Shown here piece by piece: positions 1 through 9,777 of a stretch of DNA of 64,000 nt (the first letter of the stretch is position 1; each line of letters begins with the position of its first letter). Both the position numbers and the translations under genes were made by a program. The stretch comes from JACMNW01 sp963708425 (lineage in GTDB: Bacteria; Pseudomonadota; Alphaproteobacteria; Rhodobacterales; Rhodobacteraceae), in the NCBI GenBank assembly GCA_963708425.1, contig OY970206.1, forward strand, positions 1,488,001 through 1,552,000. The letters run 5' to 3'. The notes below the pieces were generated by a model. That model was not told the DNA's origin. It saw nothing but the letters and a program-made list of their open reading frames with translations, and made no database searches.

Positions 1-1
1 C

Positions 2-310
2 AAGGAGACGATCACCCGGCTTTATCCGAGCGGGTTCCCCGGCTGGGATCTGGAACATGGTGGCGTGCTGGAAACCTCGCTGATGCTGGCGCTTTATCCC
101 GAACTTGTCAGCTTGGAATGCGCGATTGACCACGCCCCAGCGGTCTTCCCGCCCTATGATGTCTATCCGGTCAAACCGGAATGGACCCCCGCAAGTGGCA
201 CTCTGTCCTCGCCCAAGGAAGCTTCGCCCGACAAGGGCGAAATCCTGCTGCAAGTCTGCAGCGCGGGGATTGCGGCCGCCCTTAAGCGGGAGTTCGGCAG
301 CGCAGCCTGA
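2..310 (+). CDS. Creatininase (creatinine amidohydrolase) family, C-terminal fragment
   Basis: The frame is open from the left edge, so the start lies outside the window; about 102 codons remain. The stretch reading HGGVLETSLMLALYPELV resembles the HAGEWETS..L.L.P.LV signature of the creatininase family, metal-dependent amidohydrolases that open creatinine to creatine. Convergent with the creatinase gene and part of the same functional neighbourhood (creatinase, sarcosine oxidase, GlyA, SdaA), which strongly supports creatininase over other family members such as mycofactocin-type amidases. The N-terminal metal ligands are not visible here. Confidence 0.75.
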   Translation, partial: KETITRLYPSGFPGWDLEHGGVLETSLMLALYPELVSLECAIDHAPAVFPPYDVYPVKPEWTPASGTLSSPKEASPDKGEILLQVCSAGIAAALKREFGSAA

Positions 311-342
311 TCGATCCAGCGTTGACCATCCTTTGGAGTGTG

Positions 343-368
343 AAAGGGCCGGTCCGCGGCCCTTTTTC
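343..368 (+). terminator. Rho-independent terminator between convergent creatininase and creatinase genes
   Basis: AAAGGGCC, a 7-nt loop region (GGTCCGC), then GGCCCTTTTT: an 8-bp stem followed by a T run on the plus strand. It lies 33 bp after the creatininase stop. The reverse complement keeps the stem with a shorter T run, so it may also stop the opposing creatinase transcript. Confidence 0.75.
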
Positions 369-399
369 GTGTGCCACAGTAGACCTGTGTGGCTTTCGC

Positions 400-1614
400 T
401 CAAACGTGGGTAATGTTGTGGTCTGGCCCCAGCGGAAAATGGGTGATCGTTTCCGCCCCGGTTTCCGTAACAATCACCACATCGCATTCGCGGTAACCCC
501 CTGCGCCGGGCATGCCCTCCGGCACCATCACCATCGGCTCCATCGAAATCACCATTCCGGGCCGCAGCTCGGCAGAGCTATCCTCGCGCAACGCCACTTC
601 GAAATCACAGCCGAAGTAATGCGATTGCAGGCCCACCGTATGGCCATAGTCGTTGGACCGGTGTTCGAGCAGACCGTACTGCCCGTCAAGGTCGTTGAGT
701 TCCCGCGCGATGTCGGCGCAAAGCGCGCCAGGTCGGATCAGTTCCAACCCGCGCCGATGCACAGCTAGGTTCTTTTGCCAGATGTTCAGATTTGCATCAT
801 TGGCTTGATCGCAAAACAGCGTGCGCTCCAGTGCGATGGAATAGCCAAAGAGCATCGGGACACAGCTCAACGACAAGATCTCGCCAGATTGTATCCGCTT
901 GTCGGTGACTGGATTGTGGGCGCCATCGGTGTTGAGGCCAGATTGGAACCGGGTCCAACTGTCCATCAGCTCCATATTGGGAAAGGTCGCCGCAATGGCC
1001 CGATGCATCGTGGTGGTGCTGGCAATCGCGACCTCGAATTCCGGAACCCCCGATGCGATTGTCGCCACCGCTGCCTCGCCGCCCAGAGTGCAGATCTGGG
1101 CCCCGGCGCGAAGCAACTGCTGTTCCTCGGCGGATTTGATCGTCCGCATCCACATCGATGCCTGCCCGATATCAACGAATTCCACCCCTGGCAGCGCCGC
1201 TTCGAGCTGACGCAGGAAGTGCACTGAAACATGATCAAGCTCGATCCCCAGCCTCCGTACCCGTGGGGTCAACTGCCGCACCGCGCAGAAATAATTGTCT
1301 CGCCGCCTGTCAGTGTAGCTGATGTTGCTGCAAGCGCCCTGCCGCCACGGCTGCCCGCCATCGATGGCAGACGAGATCGTTGTGGCCGCAGTGTGGGTAA
1401 TGACCATCCCATATTTCCGCCCGAAACCGCAGTAAAGCCAGCCAGAATAATAAGCGATACCTTGATGCGAGGTGAACAGCGCGGCATCGACATCATTCGC
1501 GGCCATCCACCGCAGGACGTCGTCCTGACGCCGCTGCATCTCTTGCTCCGAAAACGGCGGCGGGCACTTGTCACCATTGTGCCACTCCATGACGTGCAAC
1601 ATGTCATGGGTCAT
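400..1614 (-). CDS. Creatinase (creatine amidinohydrolase), paralogue 1
   Basis: 404 aa, the usual creatinase length (about 403). M24 pita-bread fold without metal: creatine + water to sarcosine + urea, cytoplasmic homodimer. The residues catalytic in Pseudomonas putida creatinase (His232, Glu262, Glu358, from memory) are present with an offset of one: H233 in DGAHNPVT, E263 in ALERTLF, E359 in SMEPM; the FGR motif of the substrate pocket is at about 64-66. Start supported by AGAGGA about 10 nt upstream. Follows sdaA on the same strand after a 158-bp gap, so it may have its own promoter. More diverged from classical creatinases than the second copy at 10.9-12.1 kb; a related M24 amidinohydrolase activity cannot be excluded. 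Confidence 0.85.
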   Translation of the reverse strand: MTHDMLHVMEWHNGDKCPPPFSEQEMQRRQDDVLRWMAANDVDAALFTSHQGIAYYSGWLYCGFGRKYGMVITHTAATTISSAIDGGQPWRQGACSNISYTDRRRDNYFCAVRQLTPRVRRLGIELDHVSVHFLRQLEAALPGVEFVDIGQASMWMRTIKSAEEQQLLRAGAQICTLGGEAAVATIASGVPEFEVAIASTTTMHRAIAATFPNMELMDSWTRFQSGLNTDGAHNPVTDKRIQSGEILSLSCVPMLFGYSIALERTLFCDQANDANLNIWQKNLAVHRRGLELIRPGALCADIARELNDLDGQYGLLEHRSNDYGHTVGLQSHYFGCDFEVALREDSSAELRPGMVISMEPMVMVPEGMPGAGGYRECDVVIVTETGAETITHFPLGPDHNITHV

Positions 1615-1772
1615 GCTGTCGGGTTCCTCTCGGCTTGTTCGAACATCAAGACCAAGATAGGCAGACCGACTGCAGCAGGGAAATTTGTTGAACCAATAGT
1701 TCTATTTGCGCCGTTTATTTGGGCAGCGCCAATCCACCACCACCGCCATGCCAGTGCTCCTTTTGTGCCGCC

Positions 1773-3170
1773 TCAACACTCGGGCAAATTGACGGCAAGC
1801 CCGCCCGTCGATGTTTCCTTGTATTTAACGTTCATGTCGATGCCCGTTTGGCGCATGGTTTCAATGCAATTGTCGAGCGGCATGAAATGAACGCCATTGC
1901 CGCGCAATGCCAAGCTGGCCGCCGACACTGCCTTGATTGCTCCCATGCCATTGCGCTCGATGCAGGGCACCTGAACCAAGCCGCCGGCCGGATCGCAGGT
2001 CATGCCAAGATGGTGTTCCAGCGCGATCTCGGCGGCGTTTTCCACCTGTGCGTTGCTGCCACCTAGGGCCGCACAAAGCCCCGCCGCCGCCATGGCCGAG
2101 GCAGACCCGACCTCGCCCTGACACCCAACCTCGGCCCCCGAGATTGAGGCGCGATGCTTGATCAACCCGCCGATCGCTGCCGCCACCAGCAGGAGGTCGC
2201 GCAGACCCTGTTCGGTGGCACCAACGCAGTGATCGCGATAATAGCGGATCACCGCAGGCACCACCCCCGCAGCCCCGTTTGTGGGTGATGTCACCACCCG
2301 GCCCCCTGCGGCGTTTTCCTCATTGACCGCCATCGCATAGACCGACAGCCAGTCATTGGCGACATGCGGTTGGCTGAGGTTGCGCCCCCGTTCGGCCAGC
2401 AGTTGCTCGTGGATCGCCTTTGCACGGCGACGCACCTTCAGTCCGCCGGGCAAAATGCCGTCCTGCCGCAGTCCCCTGTCAATGCATCCTGACATCGCAA
2501 CCCAGATCCGGTCCAGCCTTGCATCCAGATCGGCAATCCCGCTGGCCTCTTCGTTGGCGCGTTTCATCGCCGCAATACTGAAGCCCGTCGCCTGCCCCAT
2601 CGCAAGCATTTCCGCAGCCGACGCAAAGGGGTAAGGCTTCGCACCGCCAGAGGTTGGCTGCGCGGCTCCGCGATCCTGCATCAGTTCTTCAGCGGTTCGC
2701 ACGAACCCGCCGCCAATCGAATAATAGGTTCGGGTCAGGTAGGGGTTTCCCCGACGGTCAAACGCCCGCAAGATCAACCCGTTGGCATGTCCGGGCAATG
2801 GCGCGCCATAGTCGAACACCAGATCGCGGTCAGGGGCGAAGGCCAATTCCCCAAGCCCCGGTGGACGGATGCGCCCGGTTGTGCGCACTTCGGCCTCCAG
2901 CGCTTCGGCTGCATCGGGATCAAGCGTGTCAGGGCGAAAGCCCATCAACCCCAGCACCACCGCGCGATCTGTGGCGTGGCCTTTTCCGGTGAAGGCAAGG
3001 CTGCCATGTAGGCTGGCACCTAGCTGCGCCAACGCGCCCGCACCGGGACTGCGTTCAGCCCCGCCCCGCAGATCATCCAGAAACCGCGCGGCGGCGGTCA
3101 TTGGCCCCATCGTATGCGACGACGAGGGGCCGATACCAATCTTGAAGATATCGAAAGTCGACAGGAACAT
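1773..3170 (-). CDS. sdaA: L-serine ammonia-lyase (iron-sulfur type)
   Basis: 465 aa, single-chain [4Fe-4S] serine dehydratase: L-serine to pyruvate + ammonia. N-terminal GIGPSSSHTMGP motif of the beta domain (residues about 12-23), C-terminal alpha domain with cysteines in GCQGEVGSASAMA and VPCIERNGMGA as cluster ligands. Starts 3 nt after the glyA stop, so translationally linked. In this context it is the exit step that turns serine made by GlyA from sarcosine-derived glycine into central metabolism. Intact and of normal family length. Confidence 0.93.
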   Translation of the reverse strand: MFLSTFDIFKIGIGPSSSHTMGPMTAAARFLDDLRGGAERSPGAGALAQLGASLHGSLAFTGKGHATDRAVVLGLMGFRPDTLDPDAAEALEAEVRTTGRIRPPGLGELAFAPDRDLVFDYGAPLPGHANGLILRAFDRRGNPYLTRTYYSIGGGFVRTAEELMQDRGAAQPTSGGAKPYPFASAAEMLAMGQATGFSIAAMKRANEEASGIADLDARLDRIWVAMSGCIDRGLRQDGILPGGLKVRRRAKAIHEQLLAERGRNLSQPHVANDWLSVYAMAVNEENAAGGRVVTSPTNGAAGVVPAVIRYYRDHCVGATEQGLRDLLLVAAAIGGLIKHRASISGAEVGCQGEVGSASAMAAAGLCAALGGSNAQVENAAEIALEHHLGMTCDPAGGLVQVPCIERNGMGAIKAVSAASLALRGNGVHFMPLDNCIETMRQTGIDMNVKYKETSTGGLAVNLPEC

Positions 3171-3173
3171 GAC

Positions 3174-4448
3174 CTACGTGCCCACACCATAGATCGGATG
3201 GGCAGCACACAACGCGCGCACTTGCGTTAGCACTGCCGCCTCGGTGGCGGCATCGCCCTCTGGCCCGGCGTTGGCCAGCGCGGCCAGAACCTTTAGCACC
3301 AAGGCCCCGATCTGACGAAACTCTGCCACGTCGAAACCACGGGTCGTACCCGCCGAGGTTCCCAGCCGGACACCGCTGGTGACAAACGGTTTTTCCGGGT
3401 CGAACGGAATCGAATTCTTGTTGCAGGTCAGCCCGGCGCGTTCTAGCGCCCGTTCAGCATCGCGTCCGGTGACGCCAATGGGGCGAAGATCTACCAGCAC
3501 CATATGGCAATCGGTACCACCCGACACAATCCCAAGACCACCCGCGATCAGCACGTCGGACATTGCGCGCGCATTGGCGATCACCTTTGCCGCATAGTCG
3601 CGGAACCCCGGTTGCAACGCTTCACCAAAGGCCACCGCCTTGGCGGCGATCACATGCATCAGGGGGCCGCCCTGATTGCCGGGAAAGACTGCCGAGTTGA
3701 ATTTCTTCGCCAGTGCCTCGTCATTGGTCAGGATCATGCCGCCGCGTGGGCCGCGCAGGGTCTTGTGGGTGGTGGTGGTCACCACATGAGCATGCGGCAG
3801 CGGATCGAGGTAAAGCCCCGCTGCAATCAGACCGGCATAATGCGCCATATCGACCATCAGCCAGGCACCGATCTCGTCGGCGATGGCGCGGAACCCGGCA
3901 AAGTCGATGGCGCGCGGATAGGCCGATGCGCCTGCAACGATCAGCTTGGGCCGGGTTTCCAGTGCCACCTTGCGGACGTTTTCCATATCGATCAGCTGAT
4001 TATCCGGGCGCACCTCATAGCTGACCACATCAAACCATTTGCCCGACATGGTGACCGGCGAGCCATGCGTCAAATGCCCGCCATGCGCCAGCGACAGGCC
4101 CATGATCCGGTCACCTGGCTGCAACAAGGCAAGAAACACCGCCTGATTGGCCTGAGCGCCGGAATGCGGCTGCACGTTCACAAATGCCGCCCCGAACAGT
4201 GCCTTGGCGCGGTCGATGGCAAGCTGTTCCACCACATCCACATGTTCGCAGCCGCCGTAATAGCGTTTGCCGGGATAGCCTTCGGCATATTTGTTAGTCA
4301 GAACCGAGCCTTGCGCCCGCAGCACATCCAACGAGACGATATTTTCCGAGGCAATCAGCTCGATCTGATTTTGCTGGCGGTCAAGTTCGTGGCCGATGGC
4401 GGCGGCAATCTCGGCATCGCCAATTGGCGGAAAGGTTTGATCGGTCAT
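3174..4448 (-). CDS. glyA: Serine hydroxymethyltransferase
   Basis: 424 aa from the ATG at 4448 (MTDQTF), chosen because GGAG lies 7 nt upstream; a longer in-frame ATG at 4475 has no family-like sequence. PLP enzyme: glycine + 5,10-methylene-THF + water to serine + THF. Visible motifs are IELIASEN near the N-terminus, the KYAEGYPGKRYYGG block, and the PLP lysine in TTTTHKTLRGPRGG. Lies in the sox operon between soxG and sdaA; this looks like a catabolic copy that uses both products of sarcosine oxidase, not the housekeeping copy. Confidence 0.95.
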   Translation of the reverse strand: MTDQTFPPIGDAEIAAAIGHELDRQQNQIELIASENIVSLDVLRAQGSVLTNKYAEGYPGKRYYGGCEHVDVVEQLAIDRAKALFGAAFVNVQPHSGAQANQAVFLALLQPGDRIMGLSLAHGGHLTHGSPVTMSGKWFDVVSYEVRPDNQLIDMENVRKVALETRPKLIVAGASAYPRAIDFAGFRAIADEIGAWLMVDMAHYAGLIAAGLYLDPLPHAHVVTTTTHKTLRGPRGGMILTNDEALAKKFNSAVFPGNQGGPLMHVIAAKAVAFGEALQPGFRDYAAKVIANARAMSDVLIAGGLGIVSGGTDCHMVLVDLRPIGVTGRDAERALERAGLTCNKNSIPFDPEKPFVTSGVRLGTSAGTTRGFDVAEFRQIGALVLKVLAALANAGPEGDAATEAAVLTQVRALCAAHPIYGVGT

Positions 4449-4525
4449 GGCGGTCTCCATTGGACAAGACGACAAGCCCGCCCCCGAAGGTTTCAGGGCG
4501 GTGGCGAAACAAGGGGCGGTTCAGA

Positions 4526-5062
4526 CTAAAGCCCGATCGCTAGTTCGGTATTGGCGATGTCCAGCAACGCAGCGACATGCGGGACGAAACTGTTCCAGAT
4601 GGTCAGGGTAAAGGCGTCATCGGCCTCCCGGATCAGCACCGCTTGCGCCACGTCAAAGATGGTGCGCGCGCCGGTGCCGGGGGCCATCAACGCCGGATCA
4701 CGCGGGCTGGCCACTGACATCAGTTCCGCCGCCCTTGGTCCCGACAGGCGGAAGGTCACTTCACGATCCGAAATCTCGACCAGACTGTGCGGATGCGCCG
4801 CATAGATCGCCGCCAGTGCACTGCGGATATTGCCCGCTGCACTTGCTTCGTCATCCAATTGCCATTCGTCCGGGCCAAGACAGATCGCGCGGCGGTTGCC
4901 GGTGGTTGCAATCTGGCCGATCCGGTCGGGTAGCTCCAGACCAAGGGCTGCTGACACGACGGTGCGGTCTGCGGGTGCAAAGCGCAGGCTGAAACGGGCG
5001 GCCAGCGGCAGGCGGTCAATCTGAACCGGACCTTTGGCGGCAAGGCGGGAATGGGCGTTCAT
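4526..5062 (-). CDS. soxG: Sarcosine oxidase gamma subunit
   Basis: 178 aa. Small GcvT-like subunit of heterotetrameric sarcosine oxidase, recognised by its position right after soxA and by the weakly conserved pattern with CLGPDEWQL (about 62-70), LVEISDREVTFRLSGP and the TIFDVAQAVLIRE block. It has a structural role in the alpha-beta-gamma-delta complex. Separated from soxA by 15 nt and from glyA by 77 nt. Confidence 0.9.
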   Translation of the reverse strand: MNAHSRLAAKGPVQIDRLPLAARFSLRFAPADRTVVSAALGLELPDRIGQIATTGNRRAICLGPDEWQLDDEASAAGNIRSALAAIYAAHPHSLVEISDREVTFRLSGPRAAELMSVASPRDPALMAPGTGARTIFDVAQAVLIREADDAFTLTIWNSFVPHVAALLDIANTELAIGL

Positions 5063-5077
5063 TGAGGCATCCTTTCC

Positions 5078-8074
5078 TTAAAGCTTCAGCCGGTCACCGG
5101 CGGGGTCGTAGAACACGCAGCCGGTGACTTTGGCGCTATGGGTATTGCCCGGCATCGGGATATGCAGCGTCTTGCCTTCCATCCCATGCCCGCCCTCAAC
5201 CACCGCCATCGCTATCGACCGACCCAAAGCCTCGGACCAATACGACGAGGTGACATGACCGATCATCTTCATCGGCACCGCCTGTTTGGGGTCGAGCACG
5301 ATCTGTGCGCCTTCCTCCAGCACGCATTTCGGATCGTTGGTCAGAAGGCCAACCAGCTGCTTGCGCCCCTCGGCCACGATGTCGGGCCGGGCCAGCGAGC
5401 GTTTGCCAACAAAATCGGGCTTGGCCTTGCCAATCGCCCAGCTGAGCCCTGCATCGGCTGGGGTCACAGTGCCATCGGTGTCCTGCCCGATGATGATGTA
5501 ACCCTTTTCGGCGCGCAGAACGTGCATGGTTTCCGTGCCATAGGGGCAGATGTCGTATTTCTGCCCTTCGCGCATCAGGGTTTCCCACAGCTGGCGGCCA
5601 TAGCGGGCGGGCACGTTGATCTCAAACCCCAACTCGCCGGTGAAACTGACCCGGAACAGGCGTGCGGGCAGACCTGCCACCGTGCATTCGGCGGCCGACA
5701 TATGCGGGAATGCGGCGTCCGACAGATCCTGCCCCTGCACCAGCGGCTCCAGCAGCTTGCGGGCATTGGGGCCGTTCAGCGCCACCACTGCCCATTGTTC
5801 AGTGGTCGAGGTCAGCCATACTTTCAAGTCGGGCCATTCGGTCTGCAGATAGTCTTCCATCATGTTCAGCACCCGCGCGGCACCGCCGGTCGTGGTGGTG
5901 ACGTGGAACAGATCCGGCGCCAGCCGCCCGATCACGCCATCATCGCGGATAAAGCCATCTTCACCCAAAAGCAGGCCATAGCGGCACTTGCCGGGGGCGA
6001 GTTTCGCCCATGGGTTGGTGTACATCCGCTCCATGAAAGTCACTGCATCGGGGCCTGCCACTTCGATCTTGCCCAAGGTCGAGGCATCAAAAATCCCCAG
6101 AGATGAACGCGTGGCGCGGCATTCGCGGGCAACGGCGGCGTGCATATCCTCGCCCGGTTGCGGGAAATACCAGGCGCGGCGCCACAGGGCGACAGGCTCG
6201 AACGCGGCGCCATTTTCGGCGGCCCAGGCGTCCATCGGGGTCTTGCGCGTCACGTCGAAATGGCTGCCCTTGTGGTAACCCGCCAGCGCACCGAAGGTGG
6301 TCGGCGTATAGGGTGGCCGGAAGGTGGTCAGCCCGACCTGAGGCACGTCGCGCCCCAGTGCATCAGCGGCGATCATCAGGCCGTTCATGTTCGACATCTT
6401 GCCCTGATCGGTCGCCATGCCATTGGTGGTGTACCGCTTCACATGTTCGATCGACCGCATCCCTTCGCGCACTGCCAGCCGGATATCCTTGGCCGTCACG
6501 TCGTTCTGGAAATCGATGAAGGCCCGTGCTTTGCCGGGGCTGCGATCAGTCGGCAGTTCCTTTTGCGTCACGCCCGAGCCTGTACGGTCCCGACCCACAC
6601 GGAAGGTCGCTGCGGTGGCAGGACGACCGATGGCCGCTGTGGCCAGCGCCCCGGCCTTGCTGCCGTCGTCCAGTGCCGCAGCAATGCCCCAAAACCCACG
6701 TCCGGCCCCGGCAATCTGACATTCTTCGGTCTTGCGCGCAGGCAAGAACGTGCCGGTTCCAGCATCCCAATCCAATGTGCCCTTGGTGTGCGAGAAGAGG
6801 TGCAGCGATGGCGTCCAACCACCGCACATCAACAGCACGTCGCAGCGGATCGTGCGACCCGGACCGACCTGCCCCGCCTTCACGGCATTGACCCGGACCG
6901 AGTTGACACGCAACCGACCCGAAGTCGCGGTGACGGTATGGCCAACCAGCGTTTCGATCCCAAGGCTCATCGCCCGCTGCATCAGCGAGGCGGAAATATC
7001 CTTGCGGGTATCGGCAATCGCGGCCACCTTCACCCCGGCTTCTGCCAGATCAAAGGCCGTGAACCAAGCGCTGTCATGCGAGGTGACGATCACCGCGCGA
7101 TGCCCGACCTTGACACCGAACCGGTCGAGATAGGTCTGCGCGGCCCCGGCCAGCATCACACCGGGCCGATCATTTCCGTCGAACACCAGCGGCTTTTCGA
7201 TGGCCCCCTGTGCCAGCACCACTTGTCTGGCGCGCACCCGCCACAACCGTTCGCGCGGCGCGCCGTCAGGCGGGGTTTCCAGATGATCGGTCAGTTTCTG
7301 GCAAAGCCCGACCATATTTTGATGATAATAGCCGATCGCTGTCGTCCGGTTCATCAGACGCACATTTGGCAGCCCCTGCAATTCCTTTAGGGTGGCAGCC
7401 AGCCAGTCCCACGCAGCAGCACCTTCAATCTGGACCGACGGTTCTGACAGCAGCGCACCGCCCAGTTCTGCCTGTTCGTCCACCACGACAACATCGGCCC
7501 CAGAACGTGCCGCCGTCAGCGCGGCGGCCAGACCCGCTGGCCCCGCCCCAACGATCAGCACATCGCAGTGCAGATAGCGCGAGGCATAATGGTCGGGATC
7601 AGGTAGCGTCGGCGATTTACCAAGGCCGGCTGCGGCGCGGATAAATGGTTCGTAAACCTTATCCCAGAAGCTGCGCGGCCACATGAAGGTTTTGTAGTAA
7701 AAACCTGCGGAAAACAGCATGTAAAGTCGATCGTTGATCGCCCCCACATCAAAGCTCAGGCTCGGCCACTTGTTCTGACTTTCCGTCACCAGCCCCGGCC
7801 AGATTTCCTGGATGGTCGCACGGGTGTTCGGCTCGAACCGCCCAGGCCCCCGGCTGGTGCCGAGCAAGGCATTCGGTTCTTCTGACCCGGCGGTCACGAT
7901 ACCGCGCGGGCGGTGGTACTTGAACGACCGCCCGACCAGATGCACTCCATTTGCCAAAAGCGCAGAGGCCACGGTGTCGCCCAAGCGCCCTTCATAGAAT
8001 TTGCCGTCAAAGGTGAAGCGGATGGGACGGGCATGGTCTACCCGGCCGCGACCAGAGATGCGAAGATCGCTCAT
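5078..8074 (-). CDS. soxA: Sarcosine oxidase alpha subunit
   Basis: 998 aa from the ATG at 8074 (MSDLRISG), which fits the family start just before the RVDHARPIRFTFDGK ferredoxin-like segment. An upstream in-frame ATG at 8146 overlaps the soxD stop (ATGA) and would add 24 residues, so coupling from there is possible. N-terminal 2Fe-2S-like fold, then a Rossmann domain (VLIVGAGPAGLAAALTAA) binding NAD, and a C-terminal GcvT-like domain that receives the methyl-derived C1 unit and makes 5,10-methylene-THF. Complex reaction: sarcosine + O2 + THF to glycine + H2O2 + methylene-THF. Confidence 0.95.
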   Translation of the reverse strand: MSDLRISGRGRVDHARPIRFTFDGKFYEGRLGDTVASALLANGVHLVGRSFKYHRPRGIVTAGSEEPNALLGTSRGPGRFEPNTRATIQEIWPGLVTESQNKWPSLSFDVGAINDRLYMLFSAGFYYKTFMWPRSFWDKVYEPFIRAAAGLGKSPTLPDPDHYASRYLHCDVLIVGAGPAGLAAALTAARSGADVVVVDEQAELGGALLSEPSVQIEGAAAWDWLAATLKELQGLPNVRLMNRTTAIGYYHQNMVGLCQKLTDHLETPPDGAPRERLWRVRARQVVLAQGAIEKPLVFDGNDRPGVMLAGAAQTYLDRFGVKVGHRAVIVTSHDSAWFTAFDLAEAGVKVAAIADTRKDISASLMQRAMSLGIETLVGHTVTATSGRLRVNSVRVNAVKAGQVGPGRTIRCDVLLMCGGWTPSLHLFSHTKGTLDWDAGTGTFLPARKTEECQIAGAGRGFWGIAAALDDGSKAGALATAAIGRPATAATFRVGRDRTGSGVTQKELPTDRSPGKARAFIDFQNDVTAKDIRLAVREGMRSIEHVKRYTTNGMATDQGKMSNMNGLMIAADALGRDVPQVGLTTFRPPYTPTTFGALAGYHKGSHFDVTRKTPMDAWAAENGAAFEPVALWRRAWYFPQPGEDMHAAVARECRATRSSLGIFDASTLGKIEVAGPDAVTFMERMYTNPWAKLAPGKCRYGLLLGEDGFIRDDGVIGRLAPDLFHVTTTTGGAARVLNMMEDYLQTEWPDLKVWLTSTTEQWAVVALNGPNARKLLEPLVQGQDLSDAAFPHMSAAECTVAGLPARLFRVSFTGELGFEINVPARYGRQLWETLMREGQKYDICPYGTETMHVLRAEKGYIIIGQDTDGTVTPADAGLSWAIGKAKPDFVGKRSLARPDIVAEGRKQLVGLLTNDPKCVLEEGAQIVLDPKQAVPMKMIGHVTSSYWSEALGRSIAMAVVEGGHGMEGKTLHIPMPGNTHSAKVTGCVFYDPAGDRLKL

Positions 8075-8142
8075 GTTGCCACCCAGTTGAAATTGTTGAA
8101 GTTGATGTGCCGTCAGGCCGCCGGCCTGCATGCGAAGCGGGC

Positions 8143-8445
8143 TCATCCCTGCTTGTCCGTGAAGCGGCCCAGATCAGGGCGCGGCTCACCAGCCTTATAG
8201 GTCAGCTTGAACTTGTCGCTGACCGTATCGCGTACCGCGTTGAAGAAGCGTCCGCAGCCGTGGATATGGCGCCAGCGTTCGGCGTGCAGGCCGCGCGGGT
8301 TCGCGCGTATGAACAGGAAATCGCGCCATTCTTCGTCACTCATCGCCGCAGGGTCGGCGGGGCGGGGCATATGCGCCTCGCCGGCATAGGCGAATTCCAG
8401 TTCCGGCAGATTCTGGTCGCAGACCGGGCAATGGATCAAAAGCAT
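8143..8445 (-). CDS. soxD: Sarcosine oxidase delta subunit
   Basis: 100 aa; begins MLLIHCPVCDQNLPELEF, where the CPxC pair supplies two of the zinc ligands typical of the small SoxD subunit. Sits between soxB (10-nt gap) and soxA (stop overlaps the alternative soxA ATG), the standard soxBDAG order. Confidence 0.95.
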   Translation of the reverse strand: MLLIHCPVCDQNLPELEFAYAGEAHMPRPADPAAMSDEEWRDFLFIRANPRGLHAERWRHIHGCGRFFNAVRDTVSDKFKLTYKAGEPRPDLGRFTDKQG

Positions 8446-8455
8446 GTCAGTCTCC

Positions 8456-9709
8456 TCAATGCGCGACGGCGGCGGCGGCGGCTTCGTCGATCAACCGCCC
8501 TGTGGTGAAACGCTCCAGCGTAAAGGGTGCGTTGATCGGGTGCGGCTCGTCCCTGGCCACCGTCCAGGCCAATAGATGCCCGGCCCCCGGCGTCGCCTTG
8601 AAGCCGCCAGTGCCCCAGCCGCAGTTGACGTAAAGCCCCTTCACCGGCAGCTTGCCCAGAATCGGCGAGCGGTCTGGTGTCACATCGACGATGCCGCCCC
8701 ATTTGCGCAGCATCCGCATGCGGTTAAAGATCGGGAACACCTCGCAGATCGCGGCGACAGTATGCTCGATCAACGGCAACCCGCCGCGCTGTGAATAGCT
8801 GACATATTGATCGGTGCCCGAACCAATCACCAATTCGCCCTTGTCGGACTGGCTGATATAGGCGTGAACCGTGTTCGACATCACCACGCAGGGGAAGATC
8901 GGCTTGATCGGCTCTGATACCAATGCCTGCAGCGGATAACTTTCCAATGGCATCCGCAGCCCTGCCGATTGCATCACCACCGAGGTGTTGCCTGCCGCAG
9001 AAACCGCAACCTTCTTCGCGCGGATGAACCCCTTGTCGGTTTCCACCCCGGTCACAGCGCCATCAGGGCCGCGGCGGATCGCTGTCACAGCACAGTTCTG
9101 GATGATGTCCACCCCGCGCGCGGCCGCTGCCCGCGCATAACCCCACGCCACCGCATCATGCCGCGCCGTGCCCGCCCGCATCTGCAACGCCGCCCCAACA
9201 ACCGGATACCGGGCATCTTTCGCGATGTTCAGCGGCGGGCAGAATGCCTTGGCCTCGGCGGGGGACAGCCAGCGGTTGTCGACGCCGTTCAGCCGGTTGG
9301 AATGGATGTGGCGCTGAAAGCTTTGAATGTCATGCGTATTATGGGCCAACATCATCACGCCACGCTTGGAAAACATGACGTTGTAGTTCAACTCCTGGCT
9401 CAGATTTTCCCACAGATCAACGGCGTGATCATACATCCGTGCGCTTTCGTCATAAAGATAGTTCGACCGGATGATGGTGGTATTGCGCCCGGTGTTGCCG
9501 CCCCCCAGCCAGCCCTTGTCGATCACCGCGACATTGGTGATCCCGTGTTCCCTGGCCAGATAGTAAGCGGCGGCCAGACCATGCCCGCCTGCACCCACGA
9601 TGATCACGTCATATTCAGCTTTCGGCTGCGCCTCCGGCCATTGTTCGGGCCAGTGTTTGTGCCCGGTCAGGGCGTTTTTCAAAAGCGAGAAAGCTGAGAA
9701 ATGGGTCAT
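8456..9709 (-). CDS. soxB: Sarcosine oxidase beta subunit
   Basis: 417 aa from the ATG at 9709 (MTHFSAF), preceded by GAGG at 8-9 nt; the longer frame from 9751 runs into the divergent promoter and is rejected. FAD-dependent amine oxidase: DVIIVGAGGHGLAAAYYLA dinucleotide-binding motif at about 33-51 and the GGGNTGRNTTIIRSNYL segment typical of SoxB. The beta subunit carries non-covalent FAD and shares a covalent FMN; it oxidises sarcosine. First gene of the operon running to sdaA. Confidence 0.95.
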   Translation of the reverse strand: MTHFSAFSLLKNALTGHKHWPEQWPEAQPKAEYDVIIVGAGGHGLAAAYYLAREHGITNVAVIDKGWLGGGNTGRNTTIIRSNYLYDESARMYDHAVDLWENLSQELNYNVMFSKRGVMMLAHNTHDIQSFQRHIHSNRLNGVDNRWLSPAEAKAFCPPLNIAKDARYPVVGAALQMRAGTARHDAVAWGYARAAAARGVDIIQNCAVTAIRRGPDGAVTGVETDKGFIRAKKVAVSAAGNTSVVMQSAGLRMPLESYPLQALVSEPIKPIFPCVVMSNTVHAYISQSDKGELVIGSGTDQYVSYSQRGGLPLIEHTVAAICEVFPIFNRMRMLRKWGGIVDVTPDRSPILGKLPVKGLYVNCGWGTGGFKATPGAGHLLAWTVARDEPHPINAPFTLERFTTGRLIDEAAAAAVAH

Positions 9710-9777
9710 CTGGATGCCTCGGCGGTCAGGGCGGATGCGAGACTTGACCATTGCAGATATGGGGCTTACTTAACTGC

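Noticed and set aside
322..768. Long plus-strand open frame antisense to creatinase 1
   Set aside because: Shadow of a well-supported creatinase; composition (many His, Arg, Pro) is typical of GC-rich antisense frames.
5138..6106. 322-codon plus-strand frame within soxA
   Set aside because: Antisense to soxA, no recognisable domain; soxA has complete family motifs across the same DNA.
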